A DNA stretch of 64,000 nt from Myxococcales bacterium (GTDB taxonomy: Bacteria; Myxococcota; Myxococcia; Myxococcales; Myxococcaceae): the NCBI GenBank assembly GCA_016191815.1, contig JACPVI010000035.1:1-64000 (forward strand). The letters are read 5' to 3'. A program made the position numbers and the translations under genes. Below the pieces are notes generated by a model. That model ran no database searches. It worked only from the letters and a program-made list of their open reading frames with translations, and was not told where the DNA came from. Below, in pieces: positions 7,176 through 15,873 of this stretch (position 1 is the first letter of the stretch; the number at the start of each line of letters is the position of its first letter).

Positions 7176-8003
7176 ATGCCCATCCTCGTCGGCATGGAGC
7201 TCTTCCGGGTAGTCACCCTGAACCTGATGGGAACCGGCGAGCCGCTCGCGCGGCGGATGGAGCTGGTCCGGGCCGGCCTGGAGAATCTCTCCCCGGACGC
7301 GATCGCGCTGCAGGAAGTGGTGGAGGCGGACGCCGCCCCCAACCAGGCGCAACGTCTCGCGGAAGCCCTTCGCTACGCCTGCGTGTTCGAACGAGCCCGG
7401 ACCCCGGCGGGCCAGGTGGGCGAAGGCCTGGCGCTCTTGTGCCGCCACCGCATCCTCGACCACCGCGCCTGGCCGCTGCCTTCGAACGAAGGCGGGCGCA
7501 TCTTGCTGATGACCCAGGTGGAGACTCCGCAGGGGACGCTGCGGCTGTTCAACACCCATCTGGACTTCCGGCCGGAGCACGGCGTGGTGCGCGAGCGGCA
7601 AATCCTCGCGATCCACGAGACGGTGGCCACCCGGCCGGGCGAGCTGCCGTCGTTGCTCCTGGGCGACTTCAATGCCACCCCGGAGCACGACGAAATCCGC
7701 TTCCTCCGCGGCCGGCACACGCTGGGCGGGCGGCGCGCCTACCTCCACGACGCCTACGCGCGCATCAATCCTCGGGAGGAGGAGTCGGGCGCCACCTGGA
7801 GCATACGCAACCCGCTCACCCGCCGCTGGCGGTGGCTGGAGAGCGACCGGCGCATCGACTACGTCTTCGTCTCCTCGATCGAGCCCAACGGCCGCGGGGA
7901 GGTGCGGAACTGCCGGGTGGTGCTCGATCAGCCGGACGACGACGGGCAATTCCCCTCGGATCACTTCGGGGTGCTGGCGGACGTCCAGCTCGCGCCTTCC
8001 TGA
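7176..8003 (+). CDS. Endonuclease/exonuclease/phosphatase family hydrolase
   Basis: About 275 residues with the family's landmarks in order: VTLNL near the N-terminus (metal-binding Asn), ALQEV (catalytic Glu), NTHLDF, LLGDFNATPEHDEI (Asp/Asn pair) and a C-terminal SDHFGVLADV (catalytic Asp-His). Members cleave phosphodiester bonds in nucleic acids, phospholipids or inositol phosphates using Mg2+; the substrate here cannot be told. No signal peptide is seen. A second in-frame ATG at 7194 is equally plausible, since neither has a strong ribosome-binding site. It converges with the macroglobulin gene. Confidence 0.9.
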   Translation: MPILVGMELFRVVTLNLMGTGEPLARRMELVRAGLENLSPDAIALQEVVEADAAPNQAQRLAEALRYACVFERARTPAGQVGEGLALLCRHRILDHRAWPLPSNEGGRILLMTQVETPQGTLRLFNTHLDFRPEHGVVRERQILAIHETVATRPGELPSLLLGDFNATPEHDEIRFLRGRHTLGGRRAYLHDAYARINPREEESGATWSIRNPLTRRWRWLESDRRIDYVFVSSIEPNGRGEVRNCRVVLDQPDDDGQFPSDHFGVLADVQLAPS

Positions 8004-8031
8004 TCCACCTCGTGGCGGCGTCCAAGCGCGG

Positions 8032-11000
8032 TCAGAGGCGTGCCTCGATGCCAACCGGTATCCCCTCTGCCCGCCGCTCGGGGCGATAATACTCGTAGAC
8101 GGTCGCCGGCGGGATCTGCGCCTTCACCGGCATGCGCGCGAGCAGCTTCAAAGGGAGCCAGACCTCCTGCCGCGCGGGCAGCTTGGTCAGGTAGAAGACG
8201 ACCTCGCGCGCTCCCCGCTCGTACTTGTCGATGTGCTTGTCGAGCACCAACCGTTCGAGCGCCGCCTCGTCGACGAGGAACCCGGGCGGAATCCCGGCTC
8301 TCACCACCGGCATGGCGATCGCCTCTCCGGCCCGCACCACCACGGTCTGCTCAACCTCGCCGCCGACGCGCGTCATCGACTCGTCCAGCGCGGTGCGCAC
8401 CGAGAGCAGCTCGCCAGGAGCTGGGGCCTCCTCGGGGCGGGGCTCGTGGAAGCTGCTCACGAGCTGGTAGCTCACCTCCCCCTTCCCCTCGAAGCGCAAA
8501 GTGACCTCGTGCTCGCCAGCGGCGCTCAGCTGGGGCAGCTCGAGGGTCTGCACCAGATCGGCCGCGCCACCCTCGCCGCGGACGGCCAGCGTCCCCACCT
8601 GCTTGCCGTCGACCTCGACCAGGAGCGCACCCTTACGCCTGCTTCCTCGGGCCCGCTCGTAGTCGAGCAGCGCCTGGAGGGATCGAATCGTCGCCTGCGT
8701 GGAATGCCAGTTGCCGAGGCTGTCCTTGGAGGAGACGAGGTAGGCGATGGCCTTCTCCACCCGGTCGCCGGTCCCGGGCAGGGGAAGCAGCGCCGTCGCC
8801 GCGCGCGCGGTGGTCTCGACGTCGCCCGACTTTCCGGCTCCGTAGGTGAGCGTCTGGCCGCGCGGCGCGGGGAAGTAGGCGCCGGTCCCGGCCGGCTGCC
8901 GTTGACTCCAGAGCCTCTCGGCGAGCCGCTCCCCGGAGAGGAGCTGCACCGCGAGCGCCAACGTGTAGGCGTCGGCGTCGGGCGCGAGATGCTTGCGGAC
9001 GTACTGGACCGCCCGGTCGATCGTCGCCGGAGAGGATCCCGCCTTGCGCAGGGCGAGGCCGATGTAGGCGGTCGTTCGGACCGCGTGCTCCTGGTAGTGG
9101 TCGGTCGCACCCTCGTTGATCGGCGAGCGCTCGACGCGCCAGCTCCCGTCCTCCTGTTGCCTGCGCTCCAACCATTCCCGGGTGCGGGTGATGAGCCGGC
9201 GGTCGACCGGGAAGAGCTGGGCCATGTCCACGAACTCCTCGAGCCCGTAAGCGGTGAGCACCTGGTTCGCCGGCGGATCTCCGAACCAGGAGAAGCCGCC
9301 GCCGGGCACCTCGTAGGAGAGCAGCTTCTGGTAGCCCGCCGAGAGGTAGCGCCGCGCGCGATCCTCGATCTCCGGCGTCGTCTTCTTGGTGCGCCGCAGG
9401 TAGTCGAGGATCAACGCGTTCGGGTAGGTGGTCGAGGAGGTTTGCTCGAAGCAGCCGGATGGCATGCGCAACATCCCGTCGAGGCCCTCCATGACGTGGG
9501 CGGACATTCCCGGGTAGAGCTTCAGCGCCGCTCGCGGCGTGCCCTCGATCGTGGCGGGTGGAATCACCAGCGCATGTCGCCGGATCGCGCCGGCGCGCAG
9601 CCGGTCCTGGAAGGAGGCGGTCCGCTCGACCCCGTCGGGGAAGACCTCCGCCTCGCGGCGAATCGCGTCCGCGGCGGAGCTGCCCCGGGCCAGCACGGTG
9701 AGCGGGTGGCGGCCCACTCCGCGCGCGCGGATTCGGAAGTGGCGGACCCCGACCTCATGCGGGGAAAGCTCGAGGCCCTGGGCAGCTTCGCCGAGGCGTT
9801 CGAACCAAGGGGCGTCCTCGAGCGCCAGCGTCACCCGCTGCGGGCGCGGGAGATAGTTGTAGACCGCCACCGGCACCGCCACCTCGTCCCCCTGGGTCAG
9901 CGCTGGCGGCAGATCGAGGTCGACGAAGAACTCCTGGAAGACTCGCACCTCGAGGCTGGTCTGCCCGAGCCGGCCGTCCGCGGCGATGGCGTCCGCCGAG
10001 AGCAGCCAGGTAGTGATCGAGTCCGCGACGGTGACGTCGACCGATGCCTCCCCCGACTCGTCGGTGACGACGTCGGGGCGCCAGAGCATCGTCTCCGGGA
10101 AGCTGTCGCGCACCCGCGCGGGTTGGCGGCCGAAGACTTCGTGCCCCAGCCCGGCCGACCCGGGCACTCGCGACATCCCTCTTCCGCCGAGCGAGATGGA
10201 GCCGTAGCCGGCCCCGCCCCCTCCGGCGCCGGTGCCGCGGCTTCCCAGGCCACCGAATCCGATGGCGCTCCCGGTGACGCCCATCACCGCGAGCAGGCCT
10301 TGCCCGCTCGCGTCGGCAGGGAAGCGGTCGTCCCTGGTGTCCGGCTCCTGGTCGGGCCCGCTGGAGGCCACCAGGAAGCGCGATCGCACCCCGCTGATCC
10401 ACCGCACGCGCTTCTCCAGCTTGACCCGGAAGGGGCGGTCCCAGGGATCGACGAGCGCGGCCTCGGCGAGCTTGCCCGCCTCGGCGAGTGCGCGGAGATC
10501 CGCCTCGGCGAAGCGCACCACCTTCCGCTTCGCCGAGTCCCCCTCCAGCGGGAGCCTTCCGGCGCGGGCCTCCTGGGCCAGCGCCTGGTAGATGCTGCTC
10601 AGGCGATCGTCCAGCTCGCTCTGGGCCCAGTCATCGAAACTCCCCAGGTGGGCGGTCACCTCGCCGAGGGGAGAGGGGCGGCCCCAGGGGTCCGCCGCAT
10701 CGCGAGCGGGGAGGGCGCCGTCCGCGACCATTTGCTTGAGGAGGCCGCGCCGAAAGCGCCACGCCGCCCGCGAGCTCGACACCCGCTCGCCGAGCTGGTG
10801 CCCGCGCGAGTACCGGTCGACCGCCTCGATGACCCGCTCGCGCCGCGCCGCCGCCTCCTCGAGCAGCTTCTCGAGCCCGTCCTCCTCGAAACCGGTGTCC
10901 CAAGGCGGGGCGGCTCCGGCGAGCAGCACGCGGGCGACGAGGTCCTCCAGGGGGTCTTTTGCGCCCTGCTCGATGAGCGAGGCGAGGTTGCCCGGCTTCA

Positions 11001-12879
11001 CGGCGAGCTTTTCGAGGTGCTTGGTCGCGGACTCCGCGAGCAGGAAGTAGCTGCGCGCGAAGGCCGGCCGCACCGGCCGGAGCGCGAGCAGCGCCTTGTC
11101 CACCATCACCAGCCCGAGGGCGGCGCGGGCCGGCTGTCCGGAGGCGGCATCCACCACCTTGAGCCGAAGCCGGCCGTGCTCACCCGGGGCGAAGGCGCCG
11201 TCGCGGCCGCCCTCGGCGCGCGCCTCGACCTGGAGCGCGCTGGGCCGCTCGACGAAGACGAGGCGCGGGCTCCCGCGTCGCCCGACTCTCCCGCCGCCGG
11301 CCCAGTACGGCTGGAACTGCAGCGTCCCGAAGCGGCGCTGCTGTGGGTCGAGCACGAGCCGGCCCCTGCCGTCGCGCACCTCGACCGCCGCGGTGTCGAC
11401 GGTCTGCCCGTCCTTCACCACGTCGACGAGCACGGTTCCGCTGGCGTGCGGGGCGAGCACCTGTAGCCCAATCGGGGCCCCGAGGGGATAGAGGGCGCGA
11501 TCGGTGCGGAGCAACAGCGGGCCGGGCTCGCATTGCGTTCGCGCCGGTCCCTGAGCCGTGACGGTGGCGCATCTCGCCGGCCGCTGCACGCCTACGCAGC
11601 GGCCGATGACTCGGGTCTCGCCAGCGTGGCGCACGGAGGCCTCGAGCTCCAGGCAATGTCGGGCACCCGGGTTCGACGCTGGGGTGAGCTCCAGCTCGGC
11701 GATGCCGGCGGCGTTGGTGCGGGCTTCGCCGGTGGGCTTCAAGCTCACCTCCGCGCCCGAGATCGGCGAGCCATCGGGCGAGGCGGCGAGCACATACAGC
11801 CGGTTGGGAACCTCGGCGACGAGCTCGGGCGCCTCGGACACCAGCTCGAGCTTCAAGCCCGAGTCGTGGGTGGGCACGCGCCGGGCGCCCTTCTCGGTGT
11901 GTCCGGCGGGGTCGGTGACCTCCGCGTTCACCACCAGCTCCAGCCCGGGCTCCGACCGCTCACCGAGCGGCACCTCGAGCTCGAGGGTCGCCCGGCCCTG
12001 GGAATCGGTGGTGGTCTCCAGTCGCTGCGACGCGGCGAATGTCCGCTCCCGGCCCAGACCGACCTCCGCGCGCACCTTGGCTCCGCTCACCGGCTTGCCG
12101 AAGAAGTACCGGGCATCGAGGTGCACCCGCGCCCTTTCTCCAAGGCGGTACCAGCTCCGATCGGTCTCCAGGGAGACCCTGAACTTCGGCAGCGCGTAGC
12201 GCTCGACATTCAGCTCGAGCTCGGCTGGCGGCGCCGAGCCATCGACGGCCTGTGCGCGAGCCTTGTAGGCGCCGAGAAGAATCTCCCCGCCCAGCTGAAA
12301 GTCCGCCCAGGCCACGCCGAACTCCGAAGTCTTCCGCCGCTCGGTGAACACTCGGTTGTCGCGCGGGTCGAACACCTCGAACTGCACGAGCATGCCGGCG
12401 GCGGGCTTCATGTCCCGCGGGCGTACGGCGATCGCCCGGAGGTGGACGGCTTGTCCGGGCTGATAGAGGGGCTTGTCGGATTGCAGTAACACCTTTCCTT
12501 GCGAAGCGAGACGAACCGCGACCCGGCGCAGGTGTTGTCGCTTCCCCGCCGCGGCGCGCACCACGAGCGAGTACTCGCCCTCCGGCCAGTCGGGAGCGAG
12601 GAAGCTTGCGCCGGCCTCTCCGTCCGCTCCGGCGGCACCTTCGAAGAGCTGGGCGGTTCGGCCCTTGCCCTCCATCCACACGGCGACATTCGCGCCTGGC
12701 CATGGCCCGTGCTCGTCTTCCGAGGTGGAGCGCTGGGCGATGATCCGAACCGCGGCGGGGGTGCCGGCGACCATCTCCCTGGAGCAACGGATGTGGGTGG
12801 TGAGCACTCCTGGGGGCGGTCTCTCGACTGCACCGATCGAGAGCATCGCCATCGGGGCGAGGACGAAAGCGGGGAGCAT
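8032..12879 (-). CDS. Bacterial alpha-2-macroglobulin with thioester motif
   Basis: The 1615-residue protein starts with a signal peptide (M-L-P-A-F-V-L-A-P-M). The first ~550 residues are MG domains, the central alpha-2-macroglobulin region includes ETMLWRPDVVTDESGEA, and the thioester motif G-C-F-E-Q lies at about residues 1142-1146. An alpha-alpha toroid follows (TAYGLEEFVDMAQLF, TTAYIGLALRKAG), then a receptor-binding-like C-terminus. These proteins trap proteases covalently in the periplasm or at the surface. Between about residues 730 and 860 there is an unusual insert with two D-P-W-x-R-P motifs, resembling the C-terminal part of type II secretion pseudopilin GspG, followed by a Gly-rich stretch. 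GGAGGG sits 5 bp before the ATG. Confidence 0.95.
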   Translation of the reverse strand: MLPAFVLAPMAMLSIGAVERPPPGVLTTHIRCSREMVAGTPAAVRIIAQRSTSEDEHGPWPGANVAVWMEGKGRTAQLFEGAAGADGEAGASFLAPDWPEGEYSLVVRAAAGKRQHLRRVAVRLASQGKVLLQSDKPLYQPGQAVHLRAIAVRPRDMKPAAGMLVQFEVFDPRDNRVFTERRKTSEFGVAWADFQLGGEILLGAYKARAQAVDGSAPPAELELNVERYALPKFRVSLETDRSWYRLGERARVHLDARYFFGKPVSGAKVRAEVGLGRERTFAASQRLETTTDSQGRATLELEVPLGERSEPGLELVVNAEVTDPAGHTEKGARRVPTHDSGLKLELVSEAPELVAEVPNRLYVLAASPDGSPISGAEVSLKPTGEARTNAAGIAELELTPASNPGARHCLELEASVRHAGETRVIGRCVGVQRPARCATVTAQGPARTQCEPGPLLLRTDRALYPLGAPIGLQVLAPHASGTVLVDVVKDGQTVDTAAVEVRDGRGRLVLDPQQRRFGTLQFQPYWAGGGRVGRRGSPRLVFVERPSALQVEARAEGGRDGAFAPGEHGRLRLKVVDAASGQPARAALGLVMVDKALLALRPVRPAFARSYFLLAESATKHLEKLAVKPGNLASLIEQGAKDPLEDLVARVLLAGAAPPWDTGFEEDGLEKLLEEAAARRERVIEAVDRYSRGHQLGERVSSSRAAWRFRRGLLKQMVADGALPARDAADPWGRPSPLGEVTAHLGSFDDWAQSELDDRLSSIYQALAQEARAGRLPLEGDSAKRKVVRFAEADLRALAEAGKLAEAALVDPWDRPFRVKLEKRVRWISGVRSRFLVASSGPDQEPDTRDDRFPADASGQGLLAVMGVTGSAIGFGGLGSRGTGAGGGGAGYGSISLGGRGMSRVPGSAGLGHEVFGRQPARVRDSFPETMLWRPDVVTDESGEASVDVTVADSITTWLLSADAIAADGRLGQTSLEVRVFQEFFVDLDLPPALTQGDEVAVPVAVYNYLPRPQRVTLALEDAPWFERLGEAAQGLELSPHEVGVRHFRIRARGVGRHPLTVLARGSSAADAIRREAEVFPDGVERTASFQDRLRAGAIRRHALVIPPATIEGTPRAALKLYPGMSAHVMEGLDGMLRMPSGCFEQTSSTTYPNALILDYLRRTKKTTPEIEDRARRYLSAGYQKLLSYEVPGGGFSWFGDPPANQVLTAYGLEEFVDMAQLFPVDRRLITRTREWLERRQQEDGSWRVERSPINEGATDHYQEHAVRTTAYIGLALRKAGSSPATIDRAVQYVRKHLAPDADAYTLALAVQLLSGERLAERLWSQRQPAGTGAYFPAPRGQTLTYGAGKSGDVETTARAATALLPLPGTGDRVEKAIAYLVSSKDSLGNWHSTQATIRSLQALLDYERARGSRRKGALLVEVDGKQVGTLAVRGEGGAADLVQTLELPQLSAAGEHEVTLRFEGKGEVSYQLVSSFHEPRPEEAPAPGELLSVRTALDESMTRVGGEVEQTVVVRAGEAIAMPVVRAGIPPGFLVDEAALERLVLDKHIDKYERGAREVVFYLTKLPARQEVWLPLKLLARMPVKAQIPPATVYEYYRPERRAEGIPVGIEARL

Positions 12880-13040
12880 GGATCCCTCCACGGGCGGGAG
12901 CGGGAGCGGCAGCCGGCCAGACAACGGCCCGTGCGCAGAGTTCCAAGCCCGGTTTCTCCGGCTTCGCTCGCGCCACTGCGCAAAGCGGGTCCGGGTATTG
13001 CTCGCCCCTGATTGGCGGCTGGAGCGGGCCGAGCCGATGC

Positions 13041-14795
13041 TCAGGCGCCGGCGGCGACCTTGGCCTCGCTTGCGGAGGGAAGCTCCTCGGCTTGGCCGAC
13101 CCAGTCCTTGCCCAGGGCCTGGAGGATGGCCGGATCAGAAAACTCGTGCGGCCCGCGGAGCACGGTGGGGATGGCCTGGTAGTTGTAGTGCGGTGGCGGA
13201 GAAGGGGCGTGGGTCCACTCCAGGGTGCCCACCTGCCAGGGGTTGGCCCCGGCCTTCTTCCCGGCGAAGGCGCTCTTGATGAAGTTGAACATGAAGGGGA
13301 GCTGGAAGGCGCCCAGGGCGAAGGCGGCGAAGCTGGTCCAGCGGTTGAGCGGCGCCAGGTGGCGGAGAAAGCCGTATTGGAAGGGGTCGTACAGCCTGCG
13401 GCTCTGCCCCGCATAGCCGGCGACGTGCATCGCCACGAAGACCGCGGTCAAAAGGACGATGGTGCCCCAGAAGTGTAGCTTGCCCAGGGTGGGGTCCATC
13501 TCCCTTCCGAACATCTTGGGGAACCAGAAGTAGATGGCGGCGAGGCCTCCGAGGAAGGTGGCCGCGGCCATGGTGAGGTGGAAGTGCCCCACCACCCAGA
13601 TGGTGTCGTGCAGGTACACGTCGGTGGAGATGGTGCCCAAGAAGAGCCCGGTCAGCCCGCCGATGCCGAAGACGAACACCGTGCCCAGGGCGAAGAGCAT
13701 CGGCACGGCGAAGCGGTTGGAGCCCTGCCAGACGGTGTGCAGCCAGTTCACGAACAGCACCACGGCGGGGAAGCTGATCGCCAGGGTGAGGATTTCGAAG
13801 CCCAGTCCGAGCATCGGGCTGATGCCGGCCACGTACATGTGATGGCCGTAGACGAGGCCGGAGACGATGGTGACCGCGGCCATCGCTCCCACGGTGCCGC
13901 GGTACCAGTAGGCGGGCTTTCGCGCGAAGAAGGAGAGCAGATCGCCGATCACTCCCCAGGCAGGGAGGATGAGGATGTAGACCTCTGGGTGGCCGAAAAT
14001 CCAGAACAGGTGCTGGAAGAGGAGCGGGTCTCCGGCGGCGCGGCCGACCATCGCGCCGGCGATGAAGAATTTGGTCCCGGCCAGCCGGTCGAGGAGCAGG
14101 AGCAGGCCGGCCGACCCGAGGATGGGGACGAAGAGCACGTTCAGAATCGAGGTGAGCCAGAGGCCCCAGACGGTGAGGGGCATGCGCATGTAGGTCATCC
14201 CGGGGGCGCGGAAGCGGATGACGGTGACGATGTAGTTGATGCCTCCCATGATGGTGGAGGCGCCGACGATGAAGAGGGCCGCCACCATCAGGGTCTGGCC
14301 GGCGCTGGGGGCGCCCACCATGGTGGAGAGGGGAGGGTAGGTGGTCCACCCGGCGGTGGCGGGACCCAGTTCGGCGAAGAAGGCGGCGACCACCAGGGCG
14401 GCGGAGAGGGCGAAGGTCCAGAACGAGTACATATTGAGCCTGGGGAAGGCCATGTCCCGGGCGCCGATGAGGAGCGGGATGCAGAAGTTGCCGATCGCTC
14501 CGATGAGCAGGGGGGTGATGGCCCAGAACACCATGATGAGGCCGTGCATGGTGAAGAGGCCGGTATAGGAGCTGGGGGTGATGGCGCCGTCGCCGCCGAG
14601 GATGAGCCCGAGGAGCGGAACCCGTTGGCCGGGGTAGGCCCACTGCCAGCGGATCATCATCGCGAGGAGGCCGCCGAGGAGGAGGAAGGAGAGCCCGCTC
14701 CAGAGGAACTGGCGGGCGATGACCTTGTGGTCGGTGGAGAAGAAATACCGGAACCAGAAGGAGGTGGGGCCCGGGTGAAGGTAGGGCTCGCTCAT
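13041..14795 (-). CDS. ctaD: Cytochrome c oxidase subunit I
   Basis: A 584-residue polytopic heme-copper oxidase subunit with about twelve membrane segments. Visible hallmarks are DHKVIARQF near the N-terminus, GARDMAFPRLNMYSFW, the HPEVYILILPAWG segment with the CuB His/crosslinked Tyr region and the type A1 Glu, and GHFHLTM with heme-ligand histidines late in the protein. It reduces O2 to water and pumps protons. Its ATG overlaps the stop of the subunit II gene (ATGA at 14792-14795). No subunit III or IV gene follows in this operon, and the length does not suggest a fused subunit III. A second, distinct oxidase is encoded at the right end of the window. Confidence 0.97.
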   Translation of the reverse strand: MSEPYLHPGPTSFWFRYFFSTDHKVIARQFLWSGLSFLLLGGLLAMMIRWQWAYPGQRVPLLGLILGGDGAITPSSYTGLFTMHGLIMVFWAITPLLIGAIGNFCIPLLIGARDMAFPRLNMYSFWTFALSAALVVAAFFAELGPATAGWTTYPPLSTMVGAPSAGQTLMVAALFIVGASTIMGGINYIVTVIRFRAPGMTYMRMPLTVWGLWLTSILNVLFVPILGSAGLLLLLDRLAGTKFFIAGAMVGRAAGDPLLFQHLFWIFGHPEVYILILPAWGVIGDLLSFFARKPAYWYRGTVGAMAAVTIVSGLVYGHHMYVAGISPMLGLGFEILTLAISFPAVVLFVNWLHTVWQGSNRFAVPMLFALGTVFVFGIGGLTGLFLGTISTDVYLHDTIWVVGHFHLTMAAATFLGGLAAIYFWFPKMFGREMDPTLGKLHFWGTIVLLTAVFVAMHVAGYAGQSRRLYDPFQYGFLRHLAPLNRWTSFAAFALGAFQLPFMFNFIKSAFAGKKAGANPWQVGTLEWTHAPSPPPHYNYQAIPTVLRGPHEFSDPAILQALGKDWVGQAEELPSASEAKVAAGA

Positions 14796-15628
14796 GGTCG
14801 GTGGTCCTTCCAGCTCCAGCCCCAGCGGGCGGATTCATCGAGCTCGTCGAAGGCGCGCAGGGAATGGGCTTGTGCCTCGGCGAGCCAGCTTTGGAATTCG
14901 GCCTCGGGAAGCACGGTGACCAGCCCGCGCATCTTGTAGTGGTGGGTGCCGCAGTGCTGGGCGCAAGCCAGCTCGAACTGGCCGTTGCGGGTTGCCTGGA
15001 ACCAGGCGCGGCTGATCGAGCCGGGGAGGGCGTCCACCTTGACTCGGAGGTTGGGGAGGTTGAACGAGTGGATGACGTCGGTGGAGCCGATCTGCAGGAC
15101 CACCGGCCTGCCCGCGGGGACCTTGAGCTCATTCAAGGTGATGACGTCGTCGGGCGAATCGAAGCGGCCGTCGGGGCCGGGGTAGCGGAAGTCCCAGGCC
15201 CACTGGCGGGCGTTGACTTCGATGCGCAGGGCATCGGGTCGCGACTCGACTGCGCTGAAGTTCCAGAAGACGTGGTCGATATCCCGTGAGGACTTGACGA
15301 AGAGGTTTCCGTCGACCACGAGGAACACGAAGGCGGCCATTCCGAGGGGAAGTGCCTTCCCGGCTGCTCCTTCGCCTCGCTCGAAGCGGGCGGAGTGGCC
15401 TTGGCGGTGGCGGAAGAGGGCGTAGGCCATCCAGGCGAGCATTCCGAGGAAGAGGAGGCCCACCAGGACGAGGGTCTGGTGGAGCAGGGCGTCAATCCGG
15501 TGGCCCTCGGTGGAGACGTCCAAAGGGAGTCCGACCTTGGCCTCGCCGGGGCCATCGGCGCCCGAGGCGCGGGGAAGGAGCATCACTGCGCCGGCGGCCA
15601 GGGTGGCGGTCCGCATGAGTCTTTGCAT
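14792..15628 (-). CDS. ctaC: Cytochrome c oxidase subunit II
   Basis: About 278 residues: signal peptide, two membrane segments (ALLHQTLVLVGLLFLGMLAW and a second near residue 95), then a periplasmic cupredoxin domain. The CuA site is complete: DVIHSF provides His, and CAQHCGTHHYKM provides both Cys, the second His and Met. Unlike the second CoxB in this window, it has no fused cytochrome c. The ATG at 15628 was chosen over the in-frame GTG at 15637 because AAGGAG lies 8 bp before the ATG but runs into the GTG. It takes electrons from a soluble cytochrome c and passes them to CtaD. Confidence 0.95.
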   Translation of the reverse strand: MQRLMRTATLAAGAVMLLPRASGADGPGEAKVGLPLDVSTEGHRIDALLHQTLVLVGLLFLGMLAWMAYALFRHRQGHSARFERGEGAAGKALPLGMAAFVFLVVDGNLFVKSSRDIDHVFWNFSAVESRPDALRIEVNARQWAWDFRYPGPDGRFDSPDDVITLNELKVPAGRPVVLQIGSTDVIHSFNLPNLRVKVDALPGSISRAWFQATRNGQFELACAQHCGTHHYKMRGLVTVLPEAEFQSWLAEAQAHSLRAFDELDESARWGWSWKDHRP

Positions 15629-15873
15629 CGCCGTCACTCCTTCGAGGAGGAGCGGCCTTTAACGGAGTGCCCCGGCGGTGGCCACGAAGCACGAGACGAA
15701 CGGTGACTACCGAGCAATCGGCAGCGAGCCGAAGGACGATTGGCCCTGCAACTGACCGCCAACCATCACTCCCACCCGACCAAAGGACGCCGTACAGTCG
15801 ACGGCCGACGCAGGGGCGCTGGACCGCCGCTCGACGGCTCGCTCGACGCTCGACCCTCGACTCTGGACTGCCT

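Noticed and set aside
7672-11466. A very long forward open frame opposite the macroglobulin gene
   Set aside because: It is Arg/Gly/Ala-rich with no domain, and exists because high-GC DNA has few stops on the strand opposite a real gene.
15830-15861. Four CTCGAC hexamers before ctaC
   Set aside because: The spacing is uneven (12, 7, 7) and the bases are typical of local GC-rich low complexity; no symmetry or known binding pattern.
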